The notes: a model not told the origin generated them from the letters alone. Shown: positions 21,801 through 34,800, counted from the stretch's first letter. The stretch: DNA of 64,000 bases from Apostichopus japonicus (GCF_037975245.1 NC_092562.1:5994001-6058000), one strand, 5' to 3'. A program made the numbers and translations.

Positions 21801-24800
21801 AATGAAAAGTATTTACCTTGGATAACTAGTGGTACTGTACTAATATTAGCCTAGTAACTTACTAGAAGTAATGGCCACTACAGGTGACATTTAAATGTCA
21901 CGGGTGCATTGGCATATACTGTATACTAAAAGTATCCATTATTGTGAACTGAACCTCCTTCACTAACAGTGAGTTTACCAAAATGACTTGCACAAAGATG
22001 TTTTATTTGCTCTGATCACAACCTACTTGGAATTCTTAAATGTCATCTACCGTTATGTTTTAGACAGGAAAGGTCTATCAATTTGATCTTTAATGATCCC
22101 ATTGTTCCTTTCCTGTGTTTATGGTGTTTTCTTCATACTTCCTTGTGGTTCCAGTTTTAAGTAATTACCAACTGTGACCAGCCGTAACATATAAGAAATG
22201 AATCATTTGCACAGAATTTACTCCTCGGTATCTTTGCTCCTGTTTAGTTTATAATAAGGCTTGTGTACAATAAACAAGCAATGGGGTTCTCCGGCCACGC
22301 CCAACATTGACACAGGGTGCCGTCATATCGAGTCCTTGAAATCTAGTTTTGAAATTGTAGAAATTGTAGTGACATTTTCTGTTCTTGAATTTTTTTTTCT
22401 TTTTTTTTTTTCTTTTTCACAGATTTACCTGTCTCTGTTTCCGATTATAATTGGGGTTATGATTGCTACCTTGACTGAGCTTTCCTTTGATTTTTTTGGT
22501 TTAGTAGCAGCTTTCGTTTCAACTATAACGTTCGCACTACAGAATGTTTATTCCAAAAAGGTGAGTCGGTATATACATGTAGTTTGTAAAAATTTGAAAA
22601 TTTAAGAAATTTGCTCAAGAGTTGCATGAATTTACAGCTTCAATCTAGTTTAAGTTCTTAGCATTTCCATGAAAAGAGTGGGTTCATAAAAAATAAATTT
22701 CTGTTAAAATTGGCAGATTCCCAATGGGTCATTTATGTTGTTGTATAAAAATCTACATGTAGGGATATGGAATGGGTCTGATCTATCTTCTTGAATATTT
22801 CAACCTTTTTAGAATAATGGCAGATGAAGATTGATGAAGTTACAGTAGGATCCAAATTTTAGGCAGAAAATACTGATTTAATTGCTTCCTGATCTCCCGT
22901 ACGGTTAACAATGGATATTTTAATGATTTGGTGGTTAATTGAGCACATATATGGCACTTTATGTAAGATATATTTGCAGATATTTCAAAGAAATCTTTAT
23001 TCAATACACTTTTAAATGAATGTCACATGAGTAAACCGAAGGAACAATTTTCTCTCATAAACATAAAACACAAGGATTTTAATCTTGTTACAGTAATACT
23101 AATATTATTGAATTTTCATTCCTATTCATCACCCTAACTGTGAAAACAAATAGAGGAATAATTATATGTGTCATCAGTGTATGTTAAAAATATAAGGTAA
23201 TGGATGTTTTAACGTGTGTAGCAGTTAGTAAACCATGTAACGTGAGTAACCACGTAACATGAGTACTGTACCACACAAGGTAAAACGTACAGAGTTTATG
23301 TACTGTAGGTGAAAAGGAACAGGCGCTAAATTATTTTACACATTCCCCTGAGTGCACAGCACCTTGCAAATCAAGGTGGCATACAACACCTTTACCCATC
23401 ATGCAATGCAGATCTGGTGCTACCTCAGGCTGTGCACACACATACTGTACGTTCTACCTGTACACCTGGCACTGCACAATTTGCAGTATGTATAGCAAAA
23501 ATGACTTAAGTTAGGTCCACTTGAAGAGTGCTAGTCCAAAAATCGCATCTGGTAGTATACTGCATAAAAGTTTAAAGTATGTGATGCAGTTTTGCAAGAC
23601 TACAGTAGCTACAAACGCTCACTTTTCACTGGCTTTTGTGTTTCTTGGTTGGTTATATAACAGCTCAGCTTTTATTTGTTTGTGACCATGGAAAAGAGTG
23701 CAGGAATATCTGTCCAACTTATTCTTCCGAAAACCTTTCTTGTCATACAGTATCGTTAATATCTGCAAAGGACAACATTTGCAACTGCTCAGAAACTGGA
23801 CACATAGCATTTCAAATGCATCCCACTACTGTACAGTACTTAAACATGGGCCATGCAATAGTATCTATGTATACAGTACAATATACCAGAACAGTTACAT
23901 CATTGTCAAAGATACTTCTGCGGGAATTGTTCAGTTTTTGAGGGCTCCTCTGGAAAGCAGTGCTTCTGCACTGAGCAGGACTATCGTCATTAAAGATTAC
24001 AATAATAAAAGAAATAAAAACAAGATTTTCATCTGATTTTTTTTTGGGTCAAAACATGTAAAGTACTGTATCTTCACTGTAGATGTACCAGAGGTACGGT
24101 AAGGTATGCAGAAAATGCAGAAACTATTATAATTTGAGGAATTCATGTGTTTAATGAGGGTGTTAAAGATATTCAATTTTAAAATACAAGTTTGATAAGT
24201 GCTCCTGAATGCTCCTTTAAGGCTAATTAAATGATGTCGTTTGTGCCCCAGTTGAGGGCTAATCATCATCCAGTACCTACGATGACAAAAAAAAAAACGG
24301 TTAATTTCATCAAACGACTAACTGCTCCAGATGAAAAGCAATTTGTACTTGGCAAATTTATAATCATGGAATGTAAACTCGTTACTTCCAAATATTGACT
24401 ATTCTGTGAAGTTTCATTGATATTTTGTTGGCTTCAGATATGCTCAGTGCTGTAATGATGCTACTGTACAGTAGACTACAGCACTACTGTAGGCAGTCCA
24501 GGACACAAATTATTGTCTGAAGAATGGTACAGAAATACACGTAACATGTACTGACCGAAGGCATTCTGTTATAATTGTGCTTCAGTATATGAAAATAAGT
24601 GTTCTTGCTTCTTTCGGTCATTTAAAACAGAAATTAATATGGATATAAACATATTACACAGATTATACAGAAAGCCACCCAAAAAAAATCATGATAATAA
24701 TAATGATAAAAAAAATAATTTAAAACAATCTGTAATGCAGAAGGTGGCCGTCTGTGTTGAAAGCATATACTGTATGCAGCATCTCTCATACCGAACATAA

Positions 24801-27800
24801 ATATGACATTTTAGCCATTATTTACCTTGATACCACAACAGATGTTACCATAAACCCCTGCATATATATATTTGCTTTTGTTCAAAAGTAAGCCTTTATT
24901 GGAATAGCCTACATGTAAGAATAACAGATGAAACCTAAGTACTTTACATTTGCATATTAAAGCTACAGATGTAAGTTCTCATAAATTTTTTTTGGGTGGA
25001 CTATAAAACTATGTACACAGGTGGGTTTTTGTTTATAAGTATACATTTTTTTATTTTTTTTTATTTTCGTTTCTTTCAGGCATTACGTGACATTGGTATA
25101 CATCACTTGAGACTCCTGCTCATGCTGGGTCAACTTGCTGCTCTGATGTTACTCCCTATTTGGGTGGTTTTAGATTTTCGAAGAATCGTCAGCGATCCAG
25201 AATTGGTAAATTGGACGGGGTCGTTAAATCTTTGAAAAGTCGGCCAGATTGTGCTCCAGTCTTGAAAAGGGATAATACTCTGCAATCTGAGTTGATAGAT
25301 GAGCAAAATATTGAGCTGGAAAACTTGGGGATGTGTATATCGAATAGAAGATACGAATATGTCAGATTTGGTGATATTTTGTGAATTGCATCTGGTAACA
25401 TGTAGATTAATGATGTGACCATGGCAACTGAGCCAAAAATGTGTCAGTCTGCCTGTTATTTATAACATTTCAAATCATCTAACTACAGAGGAATATTTTT
25501 CTCCAAAAGTTAATGCTAAAAAAAATATTGACAGCTAGAATCAAACAATCCAATCACGTCACAATTTCAAAGATAAGTCAACAAGAAGATTTTAACAGGA
25601 AAGTAAAAGTAAAAATTGAGAAACATGGTGACATCATAGACCTATGGCTGTGATCCAGCTTCCTGGAGTAAAGGAGGCTTAAACCTGTTCAAATATCTTA
25701 CATTCAACCAACTATATCTACAATAAGGGAGAAGATATCGATATGTGGTGTCCAAAAGACTTCTCTTTAAAGATACAGGATAGTGTGACATATCTGCCAC
25801 AGGAATACGCCTTTAACAATCCAGTACAGAACCATCTTGTGTTGCACACAGTTATACAGTATACAATGAAGTTGGTGTCATTACTGTACATACTCCGCAG
25901 CTTGACGTATAATGTTACAGTACCTGGTGGGATTAAAGCGTAACTAATGCCTTAAATCATGTTATAATGTACTGGTCACATGTTTTCTCGTAGCAAACTC
26001 AACACATTTCGTCTTTTTAATAAAATATCTTATCACACATGACCTGTATCACTCACCTTGTGCCTGCGGATAATCAAGTTAAACAAAACGTGGGTGATCT
26101 TTAGTCTCTGTCTGTTGAGCTGTTAACATCATGTCGAAAATTAAGACAAGCCCTCCTTCCTCTCATTATGGAATGAAAAAAACACGGATAGCTCAAAAAA
26201 GTAAAATTTTGGACTTTTTGACCGATAAAGGAGGAACATAATCTAAGCATCACTGTGACATTTTGCTTTCGGCTTCATCCCTTGCCTCTTTAGAGATATC
26301 AATATATGTCAAGTTTTGCATGGTTTTTAAAGCGAACTCCAAGCAAGTGAATACATTACATTACAGTGGTAAAGATGATGGTTGGGTTTCCTGCTCCAGA
26401 ATTCCAGTAACCACCAGGACTTCCAAAAGTATCTCTGTCATTTAGGCCTGTAGTAACGAGATTATGGCTGTGTTTAAAGGGTGTGAAGACTCGCGCAAAA
26501 AGAAATGTCTAATGCCGGTAATCTTACCTAGTTTCGAATGAGGTGTAACAGAAGTGTTAGACACCACCATCGAATACCAGAAAATACACACACAGCTTAC
26601 TACAGTCGGTAATTAGACACTAGTGTACAGTCAGTACATACAGCTGCGGTCAATACCCACAGCACAGTATACAAACGATACAGTGATGGACATCTCAGGT
26701 GCAGCTAAAGATAACAAGGTATCACGTTTCATTACTGTCTGCATTTTGTAGTGACACACACAAAACTTCACTTGCAAGCAACAGAAAGTTAACTTTTTCA
26801 GATGGCTGTACGCGATTTGGGGCGAGTCTTTAATGTCTCTATTACGGCCATTTGAGAGTAGTTGAGAGAGTGGAGTATCAAGGAGGTCTTTGGAGGAAGA
26901 AGGAGTCCTTCACCACCGACATCTGAACAAAGCATCGACTAGGACAAGGGAGACGGTTTTATACTGTTCTTTGAAGATGTCACCGGTTAAAAATATGTTA
27001 AAGTTTGCTTTATATACTCACACACACACACCATTCAATGTATAAATGTGACGGCAAGTACACAAACCTGGAGTTTATAAATGGTGTTCGTTCACACTTT
27101 CATTAACGTATCTTTCTTCTTTCACAGATGGCTAGTCCTCTCTGGACACAGATCCTGACTCTTCTATTTCTAAGCAGTTTCTTGAATTTCTGCCAGAACA
27201 TTTTTGCCTTCAGTGTCTTAAATCTGGTGATGCCGTTGAGCTACTCTATAGCGAATGCCACTAAGCGGATAGTGGTCATATTCCTCTCCTTGCTCATGCT
27301 CAGGAATCCGGTGACATTGACCAACATCTGCGGCATGACTCTGGCTGTAGTTGGAGTAGTCTGCTACAACTTGGTGAGTTATGACAAAATGAGACGGCAA
27401 AAATAGCCATTTTGTAGTCCGAAAAACAAGTTTCGGCTGAAAAGTTGTTTGATGTGTTTGGTTTCAGCTGAAAAGTTGTATGATGTGTTGGGTTCATGAC
27501 TTTTGTGATATTCTGAACAAAACCATGTGGTACTTCAGACATAATTTGAATATTGATACCAAATCAGTTCACAGTACATTGAGTCTGATAACTACAAAAC
27601 ATTTGACAGCTCATATAGTCATGAATATAGGTTGAAATCACTTACTAAGTACAGATATATATGTAGAATCAAGATATTTGATGATGTCATAAGCAACCGT
27701 TTTCAACATTGTGCCAAATTTAATCATTGCTTAGTGTGAATTTTGTGGTGGACCTCATGAAGCAGGTTGTGTACCTAGGCAAATGTATTTTTTTTTGTTC

Positions 27801-30800
27801 AAAAGGGAAATGAGACATTACAGATTGTGGCAAATGCAACTTAAAACTAAGGCTTTTATGAGATAAGAGGTGAAAGCATGCTTTGTTCTAATTGGTCAGT
27901 CAATGAGACCAGCAACAATTTGTACCATTGGTTGGTGGAGGGTTAATAGTGAGTGGACAGAGGTAAATCTTGACCTCATGAAAATATTGCAAGACCTCAA
28001 ATGCAATGCAGGAAGTTTTGGGAGAATTGCCAGGAGTTTTTACAATCTCTCAGATCTCTTTAACCCAGGGGGTGGTTGAAAGTAATTAGCAGTGAAGTTA
28101 AATGCAAATAGTTTATGGAGAAACGCAAGGTGTTACCTATATTAATATTAAGAGTGGCGTCAGCGATCAAGTTTCCAAATCAATCAGAGCCTTTATTACT
28201 GTAACTACCGACTGATTAAAAATTCATTCGGGCAGAATTTGGGGAGAAAAGAAAGAAAAGCAGGGCAGGGAATAATTTACTTTGTGTGTAGCAGCTTGGA
28301 GTATATTTGTTCTTTCTCAAAATAAAAACAAAAACAAATACCAATGGTCATCATACAAATACTGCAACACATTTATCCAAAATGTGTCCTAGCTTGAAAT
28401 TAGCCCATTCTACTATGTGAGACTAGATGATTTCCTACAGATTCATCATAGCATGGTCAAGTACGGGTGTTAGTTTAAAAAAATTGGTGGTACTGTAGGT
28501 TGATAAAAATTGATGACACTATTTGTATGACTTCAATCTTAGATTTTACATTATGTACTATCGTTCCTATACGGTTCATTTACCAAATTTCAAGTTTCAG
28601 GAAGTTAAACGATGAAAACATTTGTACGTGAATAGTTGATTGTTGAGCTTTAACAGTGATTAAACAGTAATAAAGGGTCAGGTCGACGGATTTGTACGAA
28701 ACTGACGTTACAATCCTTTCTAGCTACCTGTATAATATTAGCAATCTTTGAATGAAGAAAGCCAAGGCGATAAGTTTCAGCAGGCTTGCAATTACATAAC
28801 TTATAATGGATGGGGTTCTCCAGCCACGAACCAAGTCAACAGATGGCGCTGTTTCATAGGACCCATCTAGTTCAGCAAAACTTGACAAGTTGCAGTACTG
28901 TGAGTTGATCACTAGTACACTAGTCACTCACCCAGCTCATCAGTATTAGAGCCCATCCCATAGGGTTTGCATGCTTGTGGGCGCTTTCACCGGATCACGT
29001 TACTTTGATTCAGAGATATACGTCATAGCGCTTTACAATATCTCTGCTTTGATTCAGAGATCTGTCAACCGTATAGCTCACTCGCAATTAGGACCGTCAT
29101 GACAGCGCCCTCTGTTGAAAGGCTGCCGACATAGTCAGTTTGAAAAGAACTTGATGAAAGCGGCCTGATGCTCTGAACTGTAAAAAAAAATATGAAAAAG
29201 AAAAACATAACAAAGTGTCTTCACTACCTACAAAGTAGAATAGAGGAATCTTGCTGGAATGTAAACTCTAGTGAATCTAGGTAAAAGGGAAATGTTACGA
29301 AAATGCAAACAAGCTGCTTTTAACAAAGTCGTATGAAATGCCTGTACCTGCAGAAGGTAATTATTCATAGTATGTATTACAGAAGACTTCATTGATTGGG
29401 AGATGTTGTTAGCACTGCTCACAAACACTGATTCTGAAGTTTGTATTTTTTAGTGCATCCATCGGTTCTTAGAAAATCTTTTCACTCTTACGTCCAGGTC
29501 TTTTTTTATTCCTTGCCCAAGGCAAAAGGAATCTATGTGTTTGTGTATGTGACATTTGCTTGTAAACGCTCTTAACTTCAGAACGATAACTGGGGTATAT
29601 TTCATATTTGGTATGTAGGTCAGGGTTCATTCAAGCTCACCAGGTCTCAAACCTTGAATACTGTAAATTTCCGGATAGAAAACTGCAGTAGCTGGTATAG
29701 ATGGCTATGGCTTCTCTGTATTTCATGAGTATAAGAACCCTATTGTTTTAAGTGGAGGGTACAGGTCATTTGGGTTCAGCAAAGGTTACACTCTGGAAAT
29801 TTTAAACATGCTTGACATGATACGACATGGCATATGACTTTCTTATAATGAGTAAAGAGCCTAGTAATTCTTTTTGAAGGTCAAAATTCATTTGCGGTCA
29901 TTAAGGGGGAAGTGGTAAATCCTTAAACAGTATTGTAGCAGGATAACTTTGTTTGCAAGTTGAGACTTCTAATTTGCTTCAAGTCAATGATTGTTTAAGG
30001 CTAGCAGAATTCAATCCCTGAAAACCTTTCTTCTTAGAGAGTGGCCATTGATTAGCTTTGGATTTCAGCATGACCATATTGTACAGGAAAGCACATAACT
30101 GGGCAGATCTTAATTGATATTGTTGTTATGAAATTGAGAAAGATTTGCATCTTTAAGAATCTAATTAGTACAGTAATTCCTGAAAAGTTTACACCATGTC
30201 AGGGGTTATTTTACATTGCTCTCACTACCTGTATCTTGGTATATATACATTCATGCTCTCGCCTTACTTAATTGGTACAGGTTGAAGATGCTGTGTAAGA
30301 TGTATTTATGTTTAATCAGAAAATACTGCACAATATATTAAACTGCTCGGATTTCTCAATATTTAAAGACCTCAGGGATTTAATCTGCCACAAACCTCTT
30401 GACCTAACCCATGTACAGTTGCTCCTATTAGTGGTGTAATTACAACAAGTACATTTAGTAAAAGATATTGTCCAAACATTTGCCCAAGTATGATGCTGAT
30501 GGAAGGTCATTTGAAATCAACAGAGGTCAAAGTCTGGAAATCCTTGTAAGCTTGCAAACTCAATTCTTTGCTATAACACTAACTGTTATAGGATTTGACC
30601 TTTCCTCTTTTAATTGACTGAGAGGGTTTTCCACTCTCACTAATGACTATCTGTTATCAACATTCAGTAGGGTAATACCAAATTGCATGATCAACTTATC
30701 TCTTATGATGTTCTGGTACTTGACTTCAGGACACATTTTCCTCAGTCACTCTACCAATCAGGTGATTCCATACACAATTTCAACTTGTAAGACAAGGAAT

Positions 30801-31825
30801 CAGTAAGCCTGCTGGGTTTCTTCTTTCTTGTTTTTTGGTTTTGATAAAGTGTTGCTAAGCATTTCCTTTGTTTGATTTAAGTGCCACACTGCCAGCATCC
30901 CGATATTTCATGACAATACAGTTACTATCACAACGAGAATAGACATCCGATCTGTATTACCCAATATACAGAGAAGTTTGCCAGTTGGTGAAAACGGTGT
31001 TATCATCCACGCTCTGAAACAGTATGTCTGAACAAACTGATACAGGCTGAATATTTCTTAATCAGTTTCTGCTTCCATTGTGTTACGATTGCAGCAGGAA
31101 ATCAGTATGCTATATGCCATTGACAGGAAGTTCTGTGGTCTAACATCTAAACTTAAAGTAAATAATAATAATACTGAGTAATATTTATAATAGCGCATAA
31201 TCAGCAAAGCTGCTCAAAGCGCTTTACAAGTGTAAAAACCTAACAACAAATAGTAACAAAAACCTAAATATTAAATATATATAGAACCAAGAAGGCACAA
31301 CATGTACAAGCCTTAAAGCAACAATATAAAAACACCCATATACTGTATATACTAAATGAAAATAATTAATGCCCTATCCGCATATTTAGTCCAAAGCGAA
31401 TTCAGAAATACGTAAATAGTAAAATAGTTTTAAACAAAAAATACACAAAAGATTAAAACATAGTCAATAATGAAATATAAATAAGTAAAAGCAGTGATAA
31501 CAGTATAAATGGGCTAAAAGGCTGGAAAAGTGAGTTGGTGGAGAATGGTAGTGTGTCAGTGAGGTCACTGGGTCAAGTTCCATTTCTTGACAATCATTTC
31601 TGTATCAGTAATCAATAATCACTGAATATAACAGGATGCAGTCTTTTCCTGAGCTCAAAATCAAACTGTAACTTGTTTTTCTCCCCTCTCTCCCTCTCGT
31701 AGTCCAAGTATGAGGCCAGCTTGATGAGGAAGAAGGAATACCTCCCGATGGTGGCCTCGGACCTCGTCGACGGACGTCTCATCTCGCACGAGAAAGAAAA
31801 CGGTCACGTATTACATCAGGTGTGA
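18506..31825 (+). CDS. SLC35E1: Solute carrier family 35 member E1-like transporter
   Basis: Coding join: 18506-18842, 20728-20798, 22423-22560, 25080-25205, 27128-27373, 31703-31825; 1041 nt, 346 aa, all GT-AG with matching phases. It is a multi-pass membrane protein of the triose-phosphate/nucleotide-sugar translocator family. SLC35E1 is treated as an orphan transporter, probably of the secretory pathway. Signature stretches: '[13 protein letters not shown]' (about 24-36), '[15 protein letters not shown]' (about 85-99), '[14 protein letters not shown]' across exons 1-2, '[13 protein letters not shown]', '[13 protein letters not shown]', '[12 protein letters not shown]' and 'LRNPVT' in exon 5. 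The start is fixed by an in-frame TAA at 18497-18499, three codons upstream. Human SLC35E1 is about 410 aa; the difference is mainly a shorter N-terminus and a C-terminal tail of only 40 residues after the last helix. Intron 1 holds a hAT-like element and intron 5 a TTAA MITE relative lies in intron 4. Confidence 0.94.
18907..20224. mobile_element. hAT-like element (1318 bp) in SLC35E1 intron 1
   Basis: The ends CAGGGTTGTCACCA and TGGTGACAATCCTG form 14-bp inverted repeats with one mismatch, and the 8-bp direct repeat TATACATG flanks both sides (18899-18906 and 20225-20232). CAGGG ends and 8-bp duplications are typical of the hAT superfamily. The left subterminal region is rich in CCGCCCGG words. 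The interior contains a ~245-bp tandem duplication and no recognisable transposase, so it is non-autonomous. Confidence 0.93.
19281..19770. repeat. ~245-bp tandem duplication inside the hAT-like element
   Basis: Two head-to-tail copies, about 19281-19528 and 19529-19770, share long identical runs such as GAAAGTTTTAAACGAGAATA, ATATGTTCTGGTTACCAGAA and AAGCAAGAAGGAAACTTCGT, and both end near TTAGGCACATTAGGC. They differ by small indels and a few percent substitution. Confidence 0.9.
20728..20798 (+). CDS. SLC35E1: SLC35E1 coding exon 2
   Basis: Completes Val113 and encodes 114-136, '[20 protein letters not shown]' and on. The Lys in 'VKATMPI' is a conserved residue of the family. Acceptor aattgaacag, donor CTAAAG|gtaagt, phase 0. 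The exon is too short to stand out by length; it was placed by homology and phase. Confidence 0.94.
22423..22560 (+). CDS. SLC35E1: SLC35E1 coding exon 3
   Basis: Residues 137-182: '[20 protein letters not shown]' then '[11 protein letters not shown]' and 'ALQNVYSKK'. Acceptor with a long T-rich tract (tctttttcacag), donor AAAAAG|gtgagt, phase 0. Confidence 0.95.
25080..25205 (+). CDS. SLC35E1: SLC35E1 coding exon 4
   Basis: Residues 183-224: '[20 protein letters not shown]' and '[13 protein letters not shown]'. Acceptor cgtttctttcag, donor GAATTG|gtaaat. Reading through the donor meets a stop after nine more codons, so intron retention would truncate the protein. Confidence 0.94.
26478..26838. 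mobile_element. TTAA-type MITE, copy C (361 bp), SLC35E1 intron 4
   Basis: Same family and orientation as the copies at 2418 and 3816. The left flank is TTAA (26474-26477) with end AGGGTGTGAAGACTCG; the right end CGAGTCTTTAATGTCT has decayed and its TTAA is no longer intact. Interior words such as GTTAGACACCACCAT and AATTAGACACTAGTGTACAG are shared by all three copies. Confidence 0.82.
27128..27373 (+). CDS. SLC35E1: SLC35E1 coding exon 5
   Basis: Residues 225-306, covering the last helices: '[20 protein letters not shown]', '[20 protein letters not shown]' and 'LRNPVTLTN'. Acceptor cttctttcacag, donor AACTTG|gtgagt, phase 0. Confidence 0.95.
28836..29118. repeat. Inverted-repeat-bounded segment (TCAACAGATGGCGCTG)
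   Basis: TCAACAGATGGCGCTGT with GGACC at the left (28836-28864) pairs with the right arm GGACCGTCATGACAGCGCCCTCTGTTGA (29091-29118, reverse complement). The interior has a direct repeat of CTTTGATTCAGAGAT. It may be a decayed MITE in SLC35E1 intron 5; no target duplication is visible. A similar GGGGTTCTCC(A/G)GCCACG word precedes it and also occurs at about 22284. Confidence 0.5.
29490..30545. repeat. Degenerate repeat block, 'catatttggtatgtag...ggtcatttg' type
   Basis: Contains CATATTTGGTATGTAGGTCA, several 'ggtcatttg' words and CAACAGAGGTCAAAG, related to the clearer tandem repeat at 39540-40140. Units are too diverged to delimit. A short palindrome (TTCCTTGCCCAAGGCAAAAGG) sits near its start. 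Intronic in SLC35E1. Confidence 0.5.
31161..31260 (-). mobile_element. LINE/SINE 3' tail, minus strand, SLC35E1 intron 5
   Basis: Read on the minus strand it is a GCGCTTTGAGCAGCTTTGCT segment followed by a GCGC-AT word and a TATTATTATT tail. That layout is the usual 3' end of L2/CR1-mobilised elements in deuterostomes, and matches in kind the tail at about 12170-12225. The body upstream on that strand is not recognisable. Confidence 0.6.
31703..31825 (+). CDS. SLC35E1: SLC35E1 coding exon 6 (terminal)
   Basis: Residues 307-346, starting '[20 protein letters not shown]', a cytosolic tail corresponding to 'TKYDANQQARKHLLPV' of human SLC35E1 (from memory). Acceptor ctccctctcgtag; stop TGA at 31823-31825. 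The exon is markedly GC-richer than its surroundings, with several CG-containing codons. CAG|gtgtga just before the stop could also be a donor, but AATAAA 40 bp later favours a terminal exon. Confidence 0.85.
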   Translation, partial: SKYEASLMRKKEYLPMVASDLVDGRLISHEKENGHVLHQV

Positions 31826-31864
31826 TGTCATCATGTGCATACTTTTGTTGTAATTTATAACTAT

Positions 31865-31870
31865 AATAAA
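31865..31870 (+). promoter_or_regulatory. Candidate SLC35E1 polyadenylation signal
   Basis: AATAAA lies 40 nt after the TGA at 31823-31825 and is followed by a GGTCTTGAGGG and T-rich stretch that could serve as the downstream element. This would give a very short 3' UTR; other signals further on may also be used. Confidence 0.45.
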
Positions 31871-34800
31871 AAATTAAAAAATGGTCTTGAGGGTTTTTTT
31901 TCCCTTTCAAATTAGTGATACTGTAGATAACCAGAGGAATCACCAAAAACAAACACTTCACCAAAGCATGTATTGTAGATATATCTGAGTTTTATAGGTT
32001 GAGAGAAAATGGCATATATATTAGTAACTTTTAAAAAATACCCCAAGCACCCAAAATGTTTTTAATCGTATGCACATGGCTTGTGAATGTCAGAACTCGC
32101 CTTGTCATATAATTATTGGTGCTAAAACAGCCAGTATAACTTAAGTTAATTTAAATGTGATTGAGAGGCCCACCTTTGTTGATTCCTCATCTGAAAAGGT
32201 TTGACGTAGAATGGTACCTTAGAGTTGCAAAATCTTTTAATTCGAAACACAGTGTTTGGGTATCTGTACAGTGTGTAGGAATCTGTACAGTGTGGCAGCT
32301 GTGGGCGAGAGTGGTCCAATTAGGTTGGACATTTTGGACGTAGAGTGGATAGATGATGTCACCACTATGTCTGTACTCTTAAAAACTTTGCTGTTTGTCT
32401 CATGGTATCAGTTTTAAATGTCATCTCTCTGTAAGTCTGATATGTATATGCCTTGGAATTTCCTATTTTTGTGAATTTTTTTTTGTGAATTTTTTTTTTT
32501 TTTTAGAGGGAAGGGGGGGTGGTATTTATCATTAATATGAAGGGGAAAAAATTCCTTTGGACTATGACTATAAAGTAACCAGTATTTTTTGTACTTCTGG
32601 AATCAAACATGTACTAGGTACTGTATGCTTGCCACTCATTTCTTACTTTCAAACTTTTAAACATAACATGAGTGAATTCATGGAACACAGCTGTCTCTTT
32701 TTCTTGTTTTTCATTCCTCTCTTATCCTTAGTTTGTTGTAGTAGTTTCACTTTGCATGTCGTTATCCTATTTCTTATCTGTATGTAATATTGGTTTTAGT
32801 TGCAAATTTTGTAGCAAAAGTTAGTATTATTTCATGCATCGGTTAAAAATCTGGGTTATTACTTTTACTTGAATAAAGTTAGCCTCAAGAGAACAAGTTG
32901 GAAATAAGTAATTGACTGGAATTAAATTCCAAGTAGAATAAGTAAACCTGTATAACAAATTGAGGTTGGATGTCAAAACTTAACTTGAAATAGTTTCTCA
33001 CATGAATATTTTTCAAAAATATATGTTTTGTTTCCTATCATTTTTATTTGATCTGTTTTTTTTTTTTCCATCTTCCTTACATTATACAGCTGACATAAAT
33101 AGCTGTTTGGGCATGTTATTGTTTTATAAAAATAAATATATATATAATTGGCACTATTGATAATATCTTGACAAAATAAAAATAACTGTTGGTAAAATTG
33201 GAGTGAAGGTAGGATATATAGTTTGTAAGGAATGAAAAAGATAGGAAAGAAAAAATGTATAAATTCCTTGATATACTGAAAGCAAAGAGCCTGAAGGTTT
33301 ATTGTAAATGTGTTGTGTATAATGTTGGACAAACGTGGGTGAAATATTCTCTGTGATATTTCCATTCGTCAGTTAGATATCATGTGGAAATTGTGATGAA
33401 AAAAGTCAGTTGTAACCCGTGCTGACAGGAAGATCAATTCTTGTGAAATAAAACATAACCTTTAGAGATTTGTCATATTATGGACAACCTTATTATCAGG
33501 ATCATCTGGACCTCTTTGATCTGGGATTATCCCATATCCAACATTCCAAAATATTCGTCATTTCCTAACACCCTGAGGATACAGGGTATCCCAAATGCCT
33601 TGAATCTTATTGACAAAAATTTTGGTTTTGTCATTCATGTTTATCTATCTATAAAAACGCATCGCGCAGCACGATGCAGGCAAATGGAATCGGTACTTAG
33701 ACGAATGTTACAGGAAGACTAATATCATTCTCCATGTATTCGTTTTTCATATTTGAACTACCTCCGATCCTGAAATGTCCAGATGTATCCAGATTTTATC
33801 GTTATTAGTAGCAAATCTATTGAATAATGCTCCTTCAGTGTATACTTTTCATACAAAGCAATTATGGTCACAGTATGTAGAGCTGAGTTTTAAGGGAAAG
33901 TGTGAAGTGTTTCTGAGACAATCAGAGACATTGCCTAAGGTATTTAGGCAATGTCTCTGAATGTCTCAGAAACACTCTACCATCCCTTTAAGTTTATAAC
34001 TTGGTTTTTACTGTCAATTTATATTACATAAAAGCTGCATGTCGTGTCAGATTTTTGCCATAAATTCGGTCGCACCTGGAGAAATGATTTCTTACTCTTT
34101 GTAACAGGTAACGGAAAGAAATTAGGTGCTTTACAGTAAATTTAAAGGGCTGATAAACAAAGGATTGAAAACATTTACATAATTTACTGGGACACAAAAC
34201 TTTCTATATTAGAATTTACAGTTTTGTAAAAAGTTTCTAATGACTGAGAACAGCCAAATGATTGTCCAACTGTATGCAAATATTACACGACATGGTCAGA
34301 ACATGGCAGCCTTAGACCTTTCTTCAAACCATAGCTTTACCCTTGTCGAAACAAGCAACTATGCTATTCAGACAGCGATAAAAATGGGGGTCTCCAGAAT
34401 TCCCCAGGAATGACCGGCAAAACGTTCTTAGTAATTATACCTCGGTTCTATAGGATATGAGTATTAAGTGATTAAAACTGATATTTTACTAAGACTAGTC
34501 TAAATATTTAAAGAGTAATATCATGGTTCACATCAATATTTTTGCTATACTGCAAAGCACAAATAAGATATGGCTGACATGTTTTCTGAATGACAGAAAT
34601 TATGCTCAATATTTGTACACAAAAATAAAACCTATATTCAACAGTGACATTATAATTCATATGTCGTTAATTTGTTGACGAGTCACTAAACATTCAGTTG
34701 GGTCTCTTTCCTAGACTCCCATTGCACGACCTTGGAAGCAAAAGGAATTTTGTTAAAACTACCTATTTGTAGTTTTATGATATGGGTACTGAATAACTGC

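Noticed and set aside
25160-25384. 74-codon frame overlapping SLC35E1 exon 4
   Set aside because: Wrong frame within the exon and runs into the intron; the correct frame is fixed by homology on both sides.
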